Source: Echinimonas agarilytica (GTDB lineage Bacteria > Pseudomonadota > Gammaproteobacteria > Enterobacterales > Neiellaceae). From it: a DNA stretch of 64,000 nucleotides. The position numbers and the translations under genes are program-made. Positions 1 to 8,795 of this stretch are shown here, one piece after another; position 1 is the stretch's first letter; every line of letters begins with the position of its first letter. The notes beneath the pieces were generated by a model. The model did no database searches. It was not told where the DNA came from and worked only from the letters and a program-made list of their open reading frames with translations. The stretch is from positions 62,001 to 126,000 of the forward strand of contig NZ_JAMQGP010000006.1 in the NCBI RefSeq assembly GCF_023703465.1. Direction: 5' to 3'.

Positions 1-83
1 GACGACTCAAATTATTGATCGAATTCGACAACAAAACCAAGATTAATGAACGAGTATAGGCATATATGTTGTTGAATTAAAAT

Positions 84-114
84 AAAAAAAGGAGCGCTAA
101 GCGCTCCTTTTTTT
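84..114. terminator. Bidirectional intrinsic terminator downstream of tolC
   Basis: A run of seven A, stem GGAGCGC (91-97), loop TAA, stem GCGCTCC (101-107) and seven T. It can terminate tolC on the minus strand and any gene coming from the left on the plus strand. Nothing coding is visible in bases 1-83. Confidence 0.85.
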
Positions 115-132
115 ACGAGGTAACCCGCAAGA

Positions 133-1458
133 TTAATTGGTTGGCTGTTGGGGGCGCGTTAAGCCGTTATTCACGAGTTGAATATCGCTTTCGCTTAGAG
201 TTCCGGCTGCGAGCTTGAGGTTAAGTACCGCAAGGATATAGCTGTAGCGTGCATCTGATAATCGGCTACGTGCGTCGTACAAGTTTCTTGTTGAATCTAA
301 TACATCAACAATTGTACGCGTACCCACTTCGAAACCTGCTTCTGTGGCTTGCAATGAACTTTCACGTGAAATAACGGTTTGCTCAAACGCTTTCACCGCA
401 CTGATTGTGGCGTTGACGTCGTTGTACGAGTTAATCACATCGCGCATGGCCGCGCGGTATGTTTCATTCAACTTTTCGCTTGCGTTCACGAAGTTTGCTC
501 GTGCGACTGCTGTTCGAGCACTTGTAGCGCCACCGGTGTAAATCGGTAAGTTCATCTGAACGCCGATGACGTTGTCGGTGTAGCTACTCTTATTATCAAT
601 ATTGTCATAGTCGGTGTCAGAGAAATTCATCTGCGCGAACAATGAAAACGTTGGCCAGTGGCCCGAAGAGGCTAAATCAATGTCTTGGCGAGCAATATCG
701 ACACCCAGTTGCTGAGCAATCACTTGCAAATTCTTTTCACTTGCCATGGTCTGCCAAGCGTCAGATTGCGTCGGCTCTGGCTGCACCGGAGAAAAACGCT
801 CAGTATTGAGAACGTTTAAGTCTTTGTGATACATGCCTGTAATTTCACGCAAACCTTCGTAGCTGTTATCAAGTGTATTTAAGGCAACAATTTCATCAGC
901 CACAGATTGGTCGTATTCTGCCTGCGCTTCGTGTACATCAGTAATGGCGGTTAAACCCACGGCAAAACGTTGTTTGGTTTGCTCTAATTGACGCGCAATA
1001 GCGCGTTTTGTGGCCTGAGCAAATTCAACCTGGTCCATTGCAGACAATACCGCAAAGTACGCATCGCTCACGCGAAGCATTAGCCCTTGCAGCTCTGCTT
1101 CATAAGCGGTTCCAGCTTGGCTTGCTACTTTTTCAGCGCGATCTAAACCTACCCAGTTAGAGCGGTCGTAGATGCTTTGGTTTAAACCCACCTGCGCACC
1201 ACCGTTGTCTTGTTCGCGAATATCGCGATTGCTCGACAGTGCGGAATAATCAGCGGTTAAACTAATTTGAGGTAATAGCGGAGCACGACTCACGCTTACA
1301 GCTTCCATAGCGGATTTTTTAGCGGCCAGAGATTGCAGCAGCACAGGATCTTTTTCTAGAGCCTTTTGATAGATTTGATAAAGGTCGTCAGCAAATGAAC
1401 TCGTGCTGGCAATAGCAAGTCCCAATCCAATGGTCAGTGCGCGAAGTTTATGTGTCAT
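133..1458 (-). CDS. tolC: TolC family outer membrane channel protein
   Basis: This is the trimeric outer membrane exit duct used by tripartite efflux pumps and type I secretion systems. The 441 residues begin with a signal peptide (hydrophobic stretch at about 9-23, ending SFADDLYQIYQ). The mature protein has two copies of the outer membrane efflux protein domain, with the typical TolC opening (DLYQIYQKALEKDP) and the segment PIYTGGATSARTAVARANF in the second half. The length is close to the usual 440-490. It stands alone, divergent from nudF across about 196 bp, as in many gammaproteobacteria; a terminator follows it. No pump partner is adjacent, so it probably serves several unlinked inner membrane systems. 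Confidence 0.93.
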   Translation of the reverse strand: MTHKLRALTIGLGLAIASTSSFADDLYQIYQKALEKDPVLLQSLAAKKSAMEAVSVSRAPLLPQISLTADYSALSSNRDIREQDNGGAQVGLNQSIYDRSNWVGLDRAEKVASQAGTAYEAELQGLMLRVSDAYFAVLSAMDQVEFAQATKRAIARQLEQTKQRFAVGLTAITDVHEAQAEYDQSVADEIVALNTLDNSYEGLREITGMYHKDLNVLNTERFSPVQPEPTQSDAWQTMASEKNLQVIAQQLGVDIARQDIDLASSGHWPTFSLFAQMNFSDTDYDNIDNKSSYTDNVIGVQMNLPIYTGGATSARTAVARANFVNASEKLNETYRAAMRDVINSYNDVNATISAVKAFEQTVISRESSLQATEAGFEVGTRTIVDVLDSTRNLYDARSRLSDARYSYILAVLNLKLAAGTLSESDIQLVNNGLTRPQQPTN

Positions 1459-1654
1459 AGATGCGATCCTGTTCCTGACAATTTGTTGTGTCTAAATTTT
1501 GTTATATCTAAATATAGCTTTGTGTAGACAAGTGTATATGATTTTTAAGATTTATTATGACGCGATTTGTTTAAATCCCCTACAAACAAAGTGTAAATAT
1601 TTTTTTGCTAACATGCTTTTAACGCCTTACTAATCCGAATTGGAGTTTTTATTG

Positions 1655-2281
1655 ATGGTAGCGTCTGAATTTGACAAAAGTGATGTTGAGATTGTCCGTG
1701 TTGAAAAAATGTCGGAAGGCTTTTTCACGATGAACAATTACATGTTGAAGCATCGATTGTTTGCTGGTGGATGGACACCGGTGATGTCACGCGAAATGAT
1801 GGAACGTGGTCATGCAGCGGCATTATTACCGTACGATCCGGTTCGCGATGAAGTGGTAATACTCGAACAGTTTCGCTTAGGTGCGGTGGCAACGAGCGAT
1901 CATCCGTGGTTGTTGGAACTGGTGGCAGGAATTATTGAGCCGGGAGAAACCGCAGAAGGTGTTGCTATTCGTGAAAGTGAAGAGGAGGCGGGATTAACGG
2001 TTGTGCAGACTGAACTCATCTGTTCGTATTTGCCTAGTCCAGGTGGTTGCAATGAACGATTGACACTGTTTGCAGGACACGTAAATAGCTCAAATGCTGG
2101 CGGATTGCATGGTCTCGCATCTGAACATGAAGACATTAAAGTACATTGTGTAAGTCGGCTGGAAGCCATGAATTTGTTACAAAATGGAAAAATAGACAAT
2201 GCGGCCACCATTATCGGGTTACAATGGTTAGCATTGAATCATGAACGAATACGACAACAATGGCATCCTACGTCTCGTTGA
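1655..2281 (+). CDS. nudF: ADP-ribose pyrophosphatase (Nudix hydrolase)
   Basis: Hydrolyses ADP-ribose to AMP and ribose 5-phosphate in the cytoplasm. The Nudix signature is complete: G-IIEPG-E-TAEGVAI-RE-SEEE-AG-L, with the catalytic REx2EE core. The ATG at 1655 is chosen over an in-frame TTG at 1640 because GGAG (1642-1645) sits nine bases before it. The product is about 208 residues, normal for NudF. It is the first gene of a tight cluster with yqiB, cpdA, yqiA and parE, the order known from enterobacteria and vibrios, and its end overlaps the next gene. Confidence 0.93.
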   Translation: MVASEFDKSDVEIVRVEKMSEGFFTMNNYMLKHRLFAGGWTPVMSREMMERGHAAALLPYDPVRDEVVILEQFRLGAVATSDHPWLLELVAGIIEPGETAEGVAIRESEEEAGLTVVQTELICSYLPSPGGCNERLTLFAGHVNSSNAGGLHGLASEHEDIKVHCVSRLEAMNLLQNGKIDNAATIIGLQWLALNHERIRQQWHPTSR

Positions 2282-2721
2282 ATAAAAAGCGTTACATTCC
2301 TGACTTAGCCGAGTTGCAGGCTTGCTGCACCCGCAATTACGTCAGTTTGGATCGCCTGCTGCTTGGCTTGGGAAATGAAACATCGTTGGTGTTCGGTCAT
2401 GATGGAGAGCAAAAAGTCACGTTAACTGTTGTTGAGCTGGCGCGTTACACCACCACCATTGAAATTAGTCAAAATAAAGCTCTAGGGCCCAGTTACATTA
2501 AACCATCAATGGAAGTACGCATGTATCACGATGCCCGAATGGCAGAAGTGTTAAGCAGTCAGCAGATCTCAGGTGTTCGCGCACGCTATGATTATCCTAA
2601 TAGTCGGATGCATCAAAGAGATGAAAAAATACAAATAAACAGATTTCTAGCTGAGTGGCTGAGTTTTTGCTTTGAACATGGCATTAAACCGACAAACGTA
2701 TTTAATAACAGTTTGAGTTGA
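2260..2721 (+). CDS. yqiB: DUF1249 family protein (YqiB-like)
   Basis: A 153-residue cytoplasmic protein of the DUF1249 family, whose function is not established. The family look includes an N-terminal PDLAELQACCTRNY segment, ending near FLAEWLSFCFEHG. The start codon lies inside the last 22 bases of nudF, so the two are probably translationally coupled. Its invariable place between nudF and cpdA supports the assignment. No signal peptide or membrane segment is visible. Confidence 0.85.
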   Translation: MASYVSLNKKRYIPDLAELQACCTRNYVSLDRLLLGLGNETSLVFGHDGEQKVTLTVVELARYTTTIEISQNKALGPSYIKPSMEVRMYHDARMAEVLSSQQISGVRARYDYPNSRMHQRDEKIQINRFLAEWLSFCFEHGIKPTNVFNNSLS

Positions 2722-3563
2722 TTGGTAACATTTTGAATAATCAGGAATTTCTGGCTTTGGCTGAGTCGGCTTCTGATGCGCTAAAGGTTCTTCAAATAAC
2801 GGACACGCACTTATTTGGGGATCCAGAAAAGGACTTACTTGGTTTAAACACCCGAAATAGCTTTCGGGCAATCCTAGATAGCGTAAAGAGCGACAACCAG
2901 CATTTTGATTTAGTCGTTGTCACCGGAGACATATCGCAAGACGATAGCCCGGCATCTTACCAAGCGTTTGCTGATGAAATTGCATCGCTGAACAAACCTG
3001 TCGTTTGGTTGCCAGGCAATCATGATGATGGTTTGATTATGCCCGACCTACTCAGTGCCGCACCGCTTTCATCGGTGAACCGAGTGTGCGCCGGAACATG
3101 GCAATTGCTGATGTTAGATTCTCAAGTTCGAGGGTTCACCTTTGGTGAACTTGAATCGAAGCAGCTTGAATTTGTGTCTGACTGTCTTGAGCAAAACCCC
3201 GACTTATATACCCTTGTTTTTGTGCATCACAATCCGGTGCCTGTGGGCAGTCGCTGGCTTGATCAGCACCGTATGAAAAATGGTGAAACACTACTGCAGC
3301 AGTTAAGTCGTTTCCCGAATGCACGTGGCGTGGTTTGGGGGCATGTGCATCAAGATTGGGTGCAGCAACGTGAGCAGCTGCACTTAATTGCGACTCCTTC
3401 GACTTGTATCCAGTTTAAACCGCGCTCTGAGCAGTTTTCGTTAGACAAACGTCCGCCGGGGTATCGCTACATTACGCTCGCGCAAGATGGCCAATTGTCC
3501 ACGGAATTAAAGCGCCTTGCCGACAACGCGTTTGTGCCGGACTTGAAAGCTCAAGGCTACTGA
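2718..3563 (+). CDS. cpdA: 3',5'-cyclic AMP phosphodiesterase
   Basis: A calcineurin-like metallophosphoesterase that degrades cAMP and so tunes CRP signalling. The metal-binding motifs appear in order: QITDTHLF (D-x-H), VVTGDISQD (GD), LPGNHDD (GNHD), VHHNPVPVGSRWLD and VVWGHVHQ (GHxH). The start is TTG overlapping the yqiB stop (TTGA); a second in-frame TTG at 2733 is possible, and neither has a strong Shine-Dalgarno sequence. The length of 276-281 residues matches E. coli CpdA (275). Its stop overlaps yqiA. Confidence 0.92.
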   Translation: MIGNILNNQEFLALAESASDALKVLQITDTHLFGDPEKDLLGLNTRNSFRAILDSVKSDNQHFDLVVVTGDISQDDSPASYQAFADEIASLNKPVVWLPGNHDDGLIMPDLLSAAPLSSVNRVCAGTWQLLMLDSQVRGFTFGELESKQLEFVSDCLEQNPDLYTLVFVHHNPVPVGSRWLDQHRMKNGETLLQQLSRFPNARGVVWGHVHQDWVQQREQLHLIATPSTCIQFKPRSEQFSLDKRPPGYRYITLAQDGQLSTELKRLADNAFVPDLKAQGY

Positions 3564-4165
3564 TGGCCTTGCATCACGTCGTTTATTTACATGGCTATAT
3601 GAGCTCTGATCTGTCTTACAAAGGGCAATCGACTCATAAAGCTGCAGCCGCGTTTCCTAGCGTCAAAGTACACACGCCCTGCCTGAGCGATTACCCTCGA
3701 CAGGCAATGCAACAAATGCATGGTCTGATTGATGATATTCTTGAACAAAGTCAGCCGGTTGGGTTAATTGGTTCATCCTTGGGTGGTTTTTACGCGCACT
3801 ATCTGGCGGAATGTTATGGCTTGTCCGCTGTATTGATTAACCCCGCGGTAGAGCCTTACGACTTGTTGAGCGACATGTTAGGCGTGAAGACCAATCCATA
3901 CACCCATGAAAGAGTTGAGCACACGGCTGAACACATGGATCACCTCAGAGCTCTCGAGCGACCCGTGACTGGACGTTCAAGGTTGCAAGTGCGACTGCAA
4001 ACAGGTGATGAAACCTTAGACTACAAAAACTCAGTGCGTTACTTCGAACAAAGTGATGTGCGAGTGGAGCAAGGCGGCGACCATGCCTTTCAAGGTTATG
4101 CGGAGCAATGTCCCGAAATCATAAGATTTTTATTGGCGAGCGGGTCAGCAGTTGACTTTGCATGA
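3563..4165 (+). CDS. yqiA: YqiA/YcfP family alpha/beta-fold esterase
   Basis: A small alpha/beta hydrolase of 200 residues with esterase activity in characterised relatives. The oxyanion region YLHGYMSS opens the protein. The nucleophile elbow is G-S-S-L-G (LIGSSLGGFYAHYLAE) and the likely catalytic His lies in GGDHAFQGY near the C-terminus. The ATG at 3563 shares a base with the cpdA stop (TGATG), so it is coupled to cpdA. Placement immediately before parE is the conserved order. The natural substrate is unknown. Confidence 0.88.
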   Translation: MALHHVVYLHGYMSSDLSYKGQSTHKAAAAFPSVKVHTPCLSDYPRQAMQQMHGLIDDILEQSQPVGLIGSSLGGFYAHYLAECYGLSAVLINPAVEPYDLLSDMLGVKTNPYTHERVEHTAEHMDHLRALERPVTGRSRLQVRLQTGDETLDYKNSVRYFEQSDVRVEQGGDHAFQGYAEQCPEIIRFLLASGSAVDFA

Positions 4166-4221
4166 GCCTTTTTGAACTATAACCTCACCGAGAACGAACA
4201 TCCCAGAGATGTCTGAATATT

Positions 4222-6111
4222 ATGTCTGAGCAATATACTTCCGATGCCATTGAGGTGCTTTCAGGGTTAGATCCTGTCAAACGCCGTCCCGGTATGTACA
4301 CAGAAACGACCCGACCCAATCATCTGGGTCAGGAAGTAATCGACAACAGTGTGGATGAAGCCTTGGCCGGCCATGCCTCCAAAATCGAAATTGTATTGCA
4401 CGCCGACCAATCACTCGAAGTGACGGATGATGGTCGCGGAATGCCGATCGATATCCACCCTGAACACGGGGTGTCAGGCATTGAGCTTATTTTATGTAAG
4501 CTTCATGCGGGCGGTAAATTCTCGAATAAAAACTACCAGTTTTCTGGTGGTTTACATGGTGTGGGCATTTCGGTTGTGAATGCACTCACTAAGCGTCTTG
4601 AAGTGAGTGTGCGTCGTGATGGTCAAGTTCACGAAATTGCCTTTGAAAATGGTGAAAAAGTTCAAGAGCTGACCGTAACAGGTACCTGTGGCAAACGAAA
4701 CACTGGGACAAAGGTTCATTTTTGGCCTGACGCCAGCTATTTCGACTCCGGTAACTTTAGTGATTCGAGACTCCGTCATTTGTTGAAAGCCAAAGCGGTA
4801 TTGTGTCCTGGCTTGCAAGTTAAATACGTCAATAAAGTCAACAATGAAACCATCGAATGGTGTTACCAAGATGGCTTAAATGACTATTTAATCGATTCGG
4901 TTAAAGAATTTGAATCGCTCCCTGAAACACCTTTTACCGGGTCGTTTGCAGCCGAAGCTGAAGCCGCAGACTGGGCGGTTGTTTGGTTGCCTGAAGGGGG
5001 GGAAGCTCCACAAGAAAGTTATGTAAACCTGATCCCCACAGCCTTGGGGGGGACTCACGTCAATGGTTTTCGCAATGGCTTACTTGAAGCCATGCGTGAG
5101 TTTTGTGAGTTTCGAAACTTATTGCCGCGAAACGTGAAGTTAACGCCTGACGATATTTGGCTGCGTTGCGCTTATATCTTGTCGATCAAAATGCAAGATC
5201 CGCAATTTGCCGGTCAAACCAAAGAGCGGCTGTCGTCACGCCAATGTTCGGCATTTGTGTCTGGAGTTGTTAAGGATTCTTTTAGCTTGTGGCTTAACGA
5301 GCACGTTGATTTTGCAGAATCCCTAGCTGAAATGTGTATTAATAATGCACAGCGAAGAATGCGCTCCCGAGCCAAAGTCACGCGTAAAAAAGTTACCAGT
5401 GGCCCCGCATTACCCGGTAAATTAACTGACTGTTCGAGTGATGACCCCATGCGAGGCGAATTATTTTTGGTGGAAGGGGATTCAGCCGGAGGCTCAGCCA
5501 AACAAGCTCGCGATCGCGAATTTCAAGCCATCATGCCGCTGCGCGGTAAAATCTTAAATACTTGGGAAGTCGAATCCGAACAAATTTTAGCATCACAGGA
5601 AGTTCATGACATTGCTGTGGCGTTAGGAATCGATCCGAATTCGTTTGATTTAAGTGGCTTGAGATACGGCAAGATTTGTATTTTAGCCGATGCCGATTCA
5701 GATGGACTCCACATTGCTACCTTACTGTGTGCGTTGTTTATGAAGCACTTTAGAACCTTGGTGGAAGAAGGGCACGTATTTGTGGCCATGCCGCCACTTT
5801 ATCGAGTTGATGTGGGTAAGGAAGTGTTTTATGCGTTGGATGAAGATGAGCGCGAGGGCATTTTAGACCGTATTGCTGCTGAGAAAAAGCGGGGCAAAAT
5901 TCAAGTGACTCGATTTAAAGGTTTGGGTGAGATGAACCCTCTGCAACTTCGAGAGACCACCATGGACCCCAACACTCGGCGTTTAGTGCAGTTAACAATC
6001 GAAGAATTACAACCTACCGAAGAGCTGATGGATATGCTGCTCTCTAAGAAGCGATCGCCTGACCGTAAAATATGGTTGGAGTCGAAAGGTAATTTAGCCA
6101 GTATTGATTAA
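4222..6111 (+). CDS. parE: DNA topoisomerase IV subunit B
   Basis: The ATPase subunit of topoisomerase IV, which decatenates daughter chromosomes. Visible features are the GHKL ATPase motifs (EVIDNSVDEAL near residue 40, DDGRGMP, GGLHGVGISVVNAL) and the TOPRIM motifs EGDSAGGSA and DADSDG near residues 420-500. The C-terminal sequence GLGEMNPLQLRETTMDP is typical of ParE/GyrB. The length of 629 residues is the usual ParE size, without the insert seen in gammaproteobacterial GyrB. It is the last gene of the nudF-led cluster; parC is separated from it by one gene. Confidence 0.96.
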   Translation: MSEQYTSDAIEVLSGLDPVKRRPGMYTETTRPNHLGQEVIDNSVDEALAGHASKIEIVLHADQSLEVTDDGRGMPIDIHPEHGVSGIELILCKLHAGGKFSNKNYQFSGGLHGVGISVVNALTKRLEVSVRRDGQVHEIAFENGEKVQELTVTGTCGKRNTGTKVHFWPDASYFDSGNFSDSRLRHLLKAKAVLCPGLQVKYVNKVNNETIEWCYQDGLNDYLIDSVKEFESLPETPFTGSFAAEAEAADWAVVWLPEGGEAPQESYVNLIPTALGGTHVNGFRNGLLEAMREFCEFRNLLPRNVKLTPDDIWLRCAYILSIKMQDPQFAGQTKERLSSRQCSAFVSGVVKDSFSLWLNEHVDFAESLAEMCINNAQRRMRSRAKVTRKKVTSGPALPGKLTDCSSDDPMRGELFLVEGDSAGGSAKQARDREFQAIMPLRGKILNTWEVESEQILASQEVHDIAVALGIDPNSFDLSGLRYGKICILADADSDGLHIATLLCALFMKHFRTLVEEGHVFVAMPPLYRVDVGKEVFYALDEDEREGILDRIAAEKKRGKIQVTRFKGLGEMNPLQLRETTMDPNTRRLVQLTIEELQPTEELMDMLLSKKRSPDRKIWLESKGNLASID

Positions 6112-6131
6112 CCACCGTCACTCATATTAAG

Positions 6132-6169
6132 AAAGGGCCTTGCATTCAATGATGTGTTCAAGGGCCTTT
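6132..6169 (+). terminator. Imperfect hairpin after parE
   Basis: The arms AAAGGGCCTTG and CAAGGGCCTTT pair except for one central G-G mismatch. No long T-run follows, so this is a weak terminator or attenuator candidate. Confidence 0.4.
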
Positions 6170-6352
6170 AGGGATTTGTCTCTGGTTGCTTTGTCCCTGT
6201 TGTGACTTGGCATTTTTGATACAAAGCTAAGCTTTTAGTGTGATGTTAAGCTCACATTGCATGGCAATTGACGATTCAATCTTTCAGCTCTGAAATCGTG
6301 GGATAAGCTCTACCTACACTCACAAAACCTCGACGGATTGGATATTGTTGGA

Positions 6353-8728
6353 ATGGTAGATTTCTTTCAAGCTAGATCATCTGGTTTGACGTACCCAATA
6401 TTGGCGATTATTGCTTGTTTTTGGCTGGTCAGTGCAGCGCTTGCTATTGGGTTGAGTATTCAGGCAATCAATCAGTCTGTGCATTCAGTTGAGAAACGCC
6501 ATTTGTCCGAACAATTACAGCAACTTCCTGCCTTGAGCCATCTCGCTGCGATTGCCTTGCAACCCACTACTAATAACCTTGTTGAAAAAATAGAAGCGTC
6601 AGGAAAAAGCACTCAAGTGGGTGTGTTTTTGCAGGAGTCATGGACTGCGCTCACGCAAAATTCAGCATTGGCGGTTGATTATATTTGGTTGCTCGATGGC
6701 AGTGACGCGTTGTTGAGCGGAGCAGGAACGGACTGGCGTGGGTTATATATGAATATCATTGCCAAGCAGTCTTTAGGTCAAACTTGGTTTTGCCAAGCGC
6801 GTTGCTACGCGTTGATTTCTTATCCGTTTCAGATCTCCAATCAAAATCAGACTCAAATGCAACTTGTATATGCTGTTTCAGTGATGCCTTTGATTGAGTC
6901 CATCATTCCCCAAATACTCGAACATAGAACCTTTGTAGCATTGCAATATGGTCAATCACAGTGGCAGGTAAAAGATAGCGCTGGTGATTTGGACGGGCCA
7001 ACCAAGGCCGCGATTCAACACATGACCAGCCCTAACTTAACCAGTCATCAAGCGTTAGCAGTTGAAGGGAGGCTCGTTGATTTATATGCCAAGCCACTGA
7101 ATGGGACTTCGGTGTGGTTGGCATCAATTACTCAACGGGTTCCTTGGAAGGTTCAATTTGCGCTGAACTTTTGGATTGGAGGGGCTGTGTTGGGTATGGG
7201 ACTGGTGATTACGTTGTTGTGTGTGATGTTTCGTGTCCGGCGTCATGACAGGCAGTTGCTTGAAATAGAACATCAAATGAATCAAATTTCCACCAATAGC
7301 CAGATCATTCTGACGAATCCAGATTTTAACCATGTTCATCATACAGAGACCGCCGACCCGAAGGCCTCTCGCCTTGAGATTTCATTTGCCAATATGATGC
7401 TGCAGTTGGCACGCACGGTCGCTCGCCTTAAAGACAATTACCAAGAATCCCATTGGCTGGGTTTTCATGACCCTTTGACTGGGTGTTTAAATCGCGCATC
7501 TTTTGAAGCTGAGCTGGCCGATCAACTTGCCCTCGCTAAACGTGGCAGTTTGATGTTACTTACCGCTCACAATGTTTCCCGAATCTCTGCAACGTTTGGG
7601 TATCGCGCTAAAGATCAATTGCTAACGGATATGGCCGATATGCTGAAAGCTAGTTTGCCACAGAATGTCATGCTTGCTCGGATTGGAGATGATCAGTTTG
7701 GGCTGATCGTCAAACAAAATAGTCTCGATTCTGCCCAAAAGTTGGCCGAACATTTAGTTGATATCTTATCTGCTATTCGTATTCAAGATGGTATACGAGA
7801 AGAAATGCTGGAAGTGTCAATTGGCGCTGTTTGCTATCCGCAACATGGTGAGCAAGTCGACGAGCTGTTTTCAAGGGCTGATTTAGCCTTGTATCAAGCG
7901 TCTCATAAGGATACTCAATCGTTTCATTTTTATCCCATCACACAACCTATGCCTGCGGTTCAGGCTCGTGAATATTGGTTATCGCAGGCGCGCCAGGCAA
8001 TTTGTCACGGGCGTTTAGAATTGCAATTTCAAACAGTGTGGCACCTCAATCCTGATACTCCCTTGATGACAGAGGCCTTGTTACGATTCCGGAATGAAAA
8101 AAATCAACTCTTAGAGCCGAAGCAATTGTTACTCGCAGCGGAGCGATGTGGTCAGTTAACAGCCATTGACTTGTGGGTGTTGGAGAAGGCGCTTCAGCTA
8201 CTGGTAGATGAAGCGGATATGCTGTTATCGGTCAACTTGTCAGTGCATAGCTTTATTGATCGACAAGCAATGGCTGCTATTGATGCGTTAATTCGGGCTT
8301 ATCCAGAGCAAGCTGCACAATTAGTTATTGAGCTCCCCGAAGCCGCAGTATTGGCCAATATGGCAACGGCCCTCCAACACTTTGAACGATTGCAACATGC
8401 GGGGGTGTCGTTTGTACTGGACGATTTTGGCACCGGCTATAGCTCCCTGCATCTGCTCAGTGAATTTAATTGGCAATATGTAAAAGTTGATGGCGCGATT
8501 ATTAGGCAAGGTATGCTCGAAGAATCTGTCTTGCGTATGCTTGAAGTATTAGTCGATGCGTGTCTGCGGAGTCAATGTACTCTCATTGCAGAGCAAGTTG
8601 AGCATCCCAATGAACTGAAATTTTTGGTGCAGCTAGGCATTGAGTCTGTTCAAGGAGAAGCCATATCGGAGCATTACTCTGAGCCAAAATGGAATGATTC
8701 TTCAAGAATTAGGGTAAATCAGGAGTAA
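6353..8728 (+). CDS. Membrane-anchored GGDEF/EAL domain protein
   Basis: A c-di-GMP turnover protein with a membrane helix near the N-terminus (YPILAIIACFWLVSAALAIG), a periplasmic sensor of about 230 residues, and a second helix (FWIGGAVLGMGLVITLLCVM). A GGDEF domain (FHDPLTGCLNR) and a C-terminal EAL domain follow. The cyclase signature is degenerate, GDDQF instead of GGDEF. The EAL side keeps EALLRF, VNLS, IELPE, LDDFGTGYSS, YVKVDG, AEQVE and SVQG, the metal and catalytic set. I infer a phosphodiesterase with a regulatory GGDEF-like domain. A CsrD-like role is possible but not shown. The start is uncertain: ATG 6353 or TTG 6338, neither with a good ribosome site. Confidence 0.85.
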   Translation: MVDFFQARSSGLTYPILAIIACFWLVSAALAIGLSIQAINQSVHSVEKRHLSEQLQQLPALSHLAAIALQPTTNNLVEKIEASGKSTQVGVFLQESWTALTQNSALAVDYIWLLDGSDALLSGAGTDWRGLYMNIIAKQSLGQTWFCQARCYALISYPFQISNQNQTQMQLVYAVSVMPLIESIIPQILEHRTFVALQYGQSQWQVKDSAGDLDGPTKAAIQHMTSPNLTSHQALAVEGRLVDLYAKPLNGTSVWLASITQRVPWKVQFALNFWIGGAVLGMGLVITLLCVMFRVRRHDRQLLEIEHQMNQISTNSQIILTNPDFNHVHHTETADPKASRLEISFANMMLQLARTVARLKDNYQESHWLGFHDPLTGCLNRASFEAELADQLALAKRGSLMLLTAHNVSRISATFGYRAKDQLLTDMADMLKASLPQNVMLARIGDDQFGLIVKQNSLDSAQKLAEHLVDILSAIRIQDGIREEMLEVSIGAVCYPQHGEQVDELFSRADLALYQASHKDTQSFHFYPITQPMPAVQAREYWLSQARQAICHGRLELQFQTVWHLNPDTPLMTEALLRFRNEKNQLLEPKQLLLAAERCGQLTAIDLWVLEKALQLLVDEADMLLSVNLSVHSFIDRQAMAAIDALIRAYPEQAAQLVIELPEAAVLANMATALQHFERLQHAGVSFVLDDFGTGYSSLHLLSEFNWQYVKVDGAIIRQGMLEESVLRMLEVLVDACLRSQCTLIAEQVEHPNELKFLVQLGIESVQGEAISEHYSEPKWNDSSRIRVNQE

Positions 8729-8795
8729 TGTGAGTTTGCAGCTACCCTTTTGCTGCTAAATCTGGCATTTTTACATCACTAGTGCGAATTAAAAT

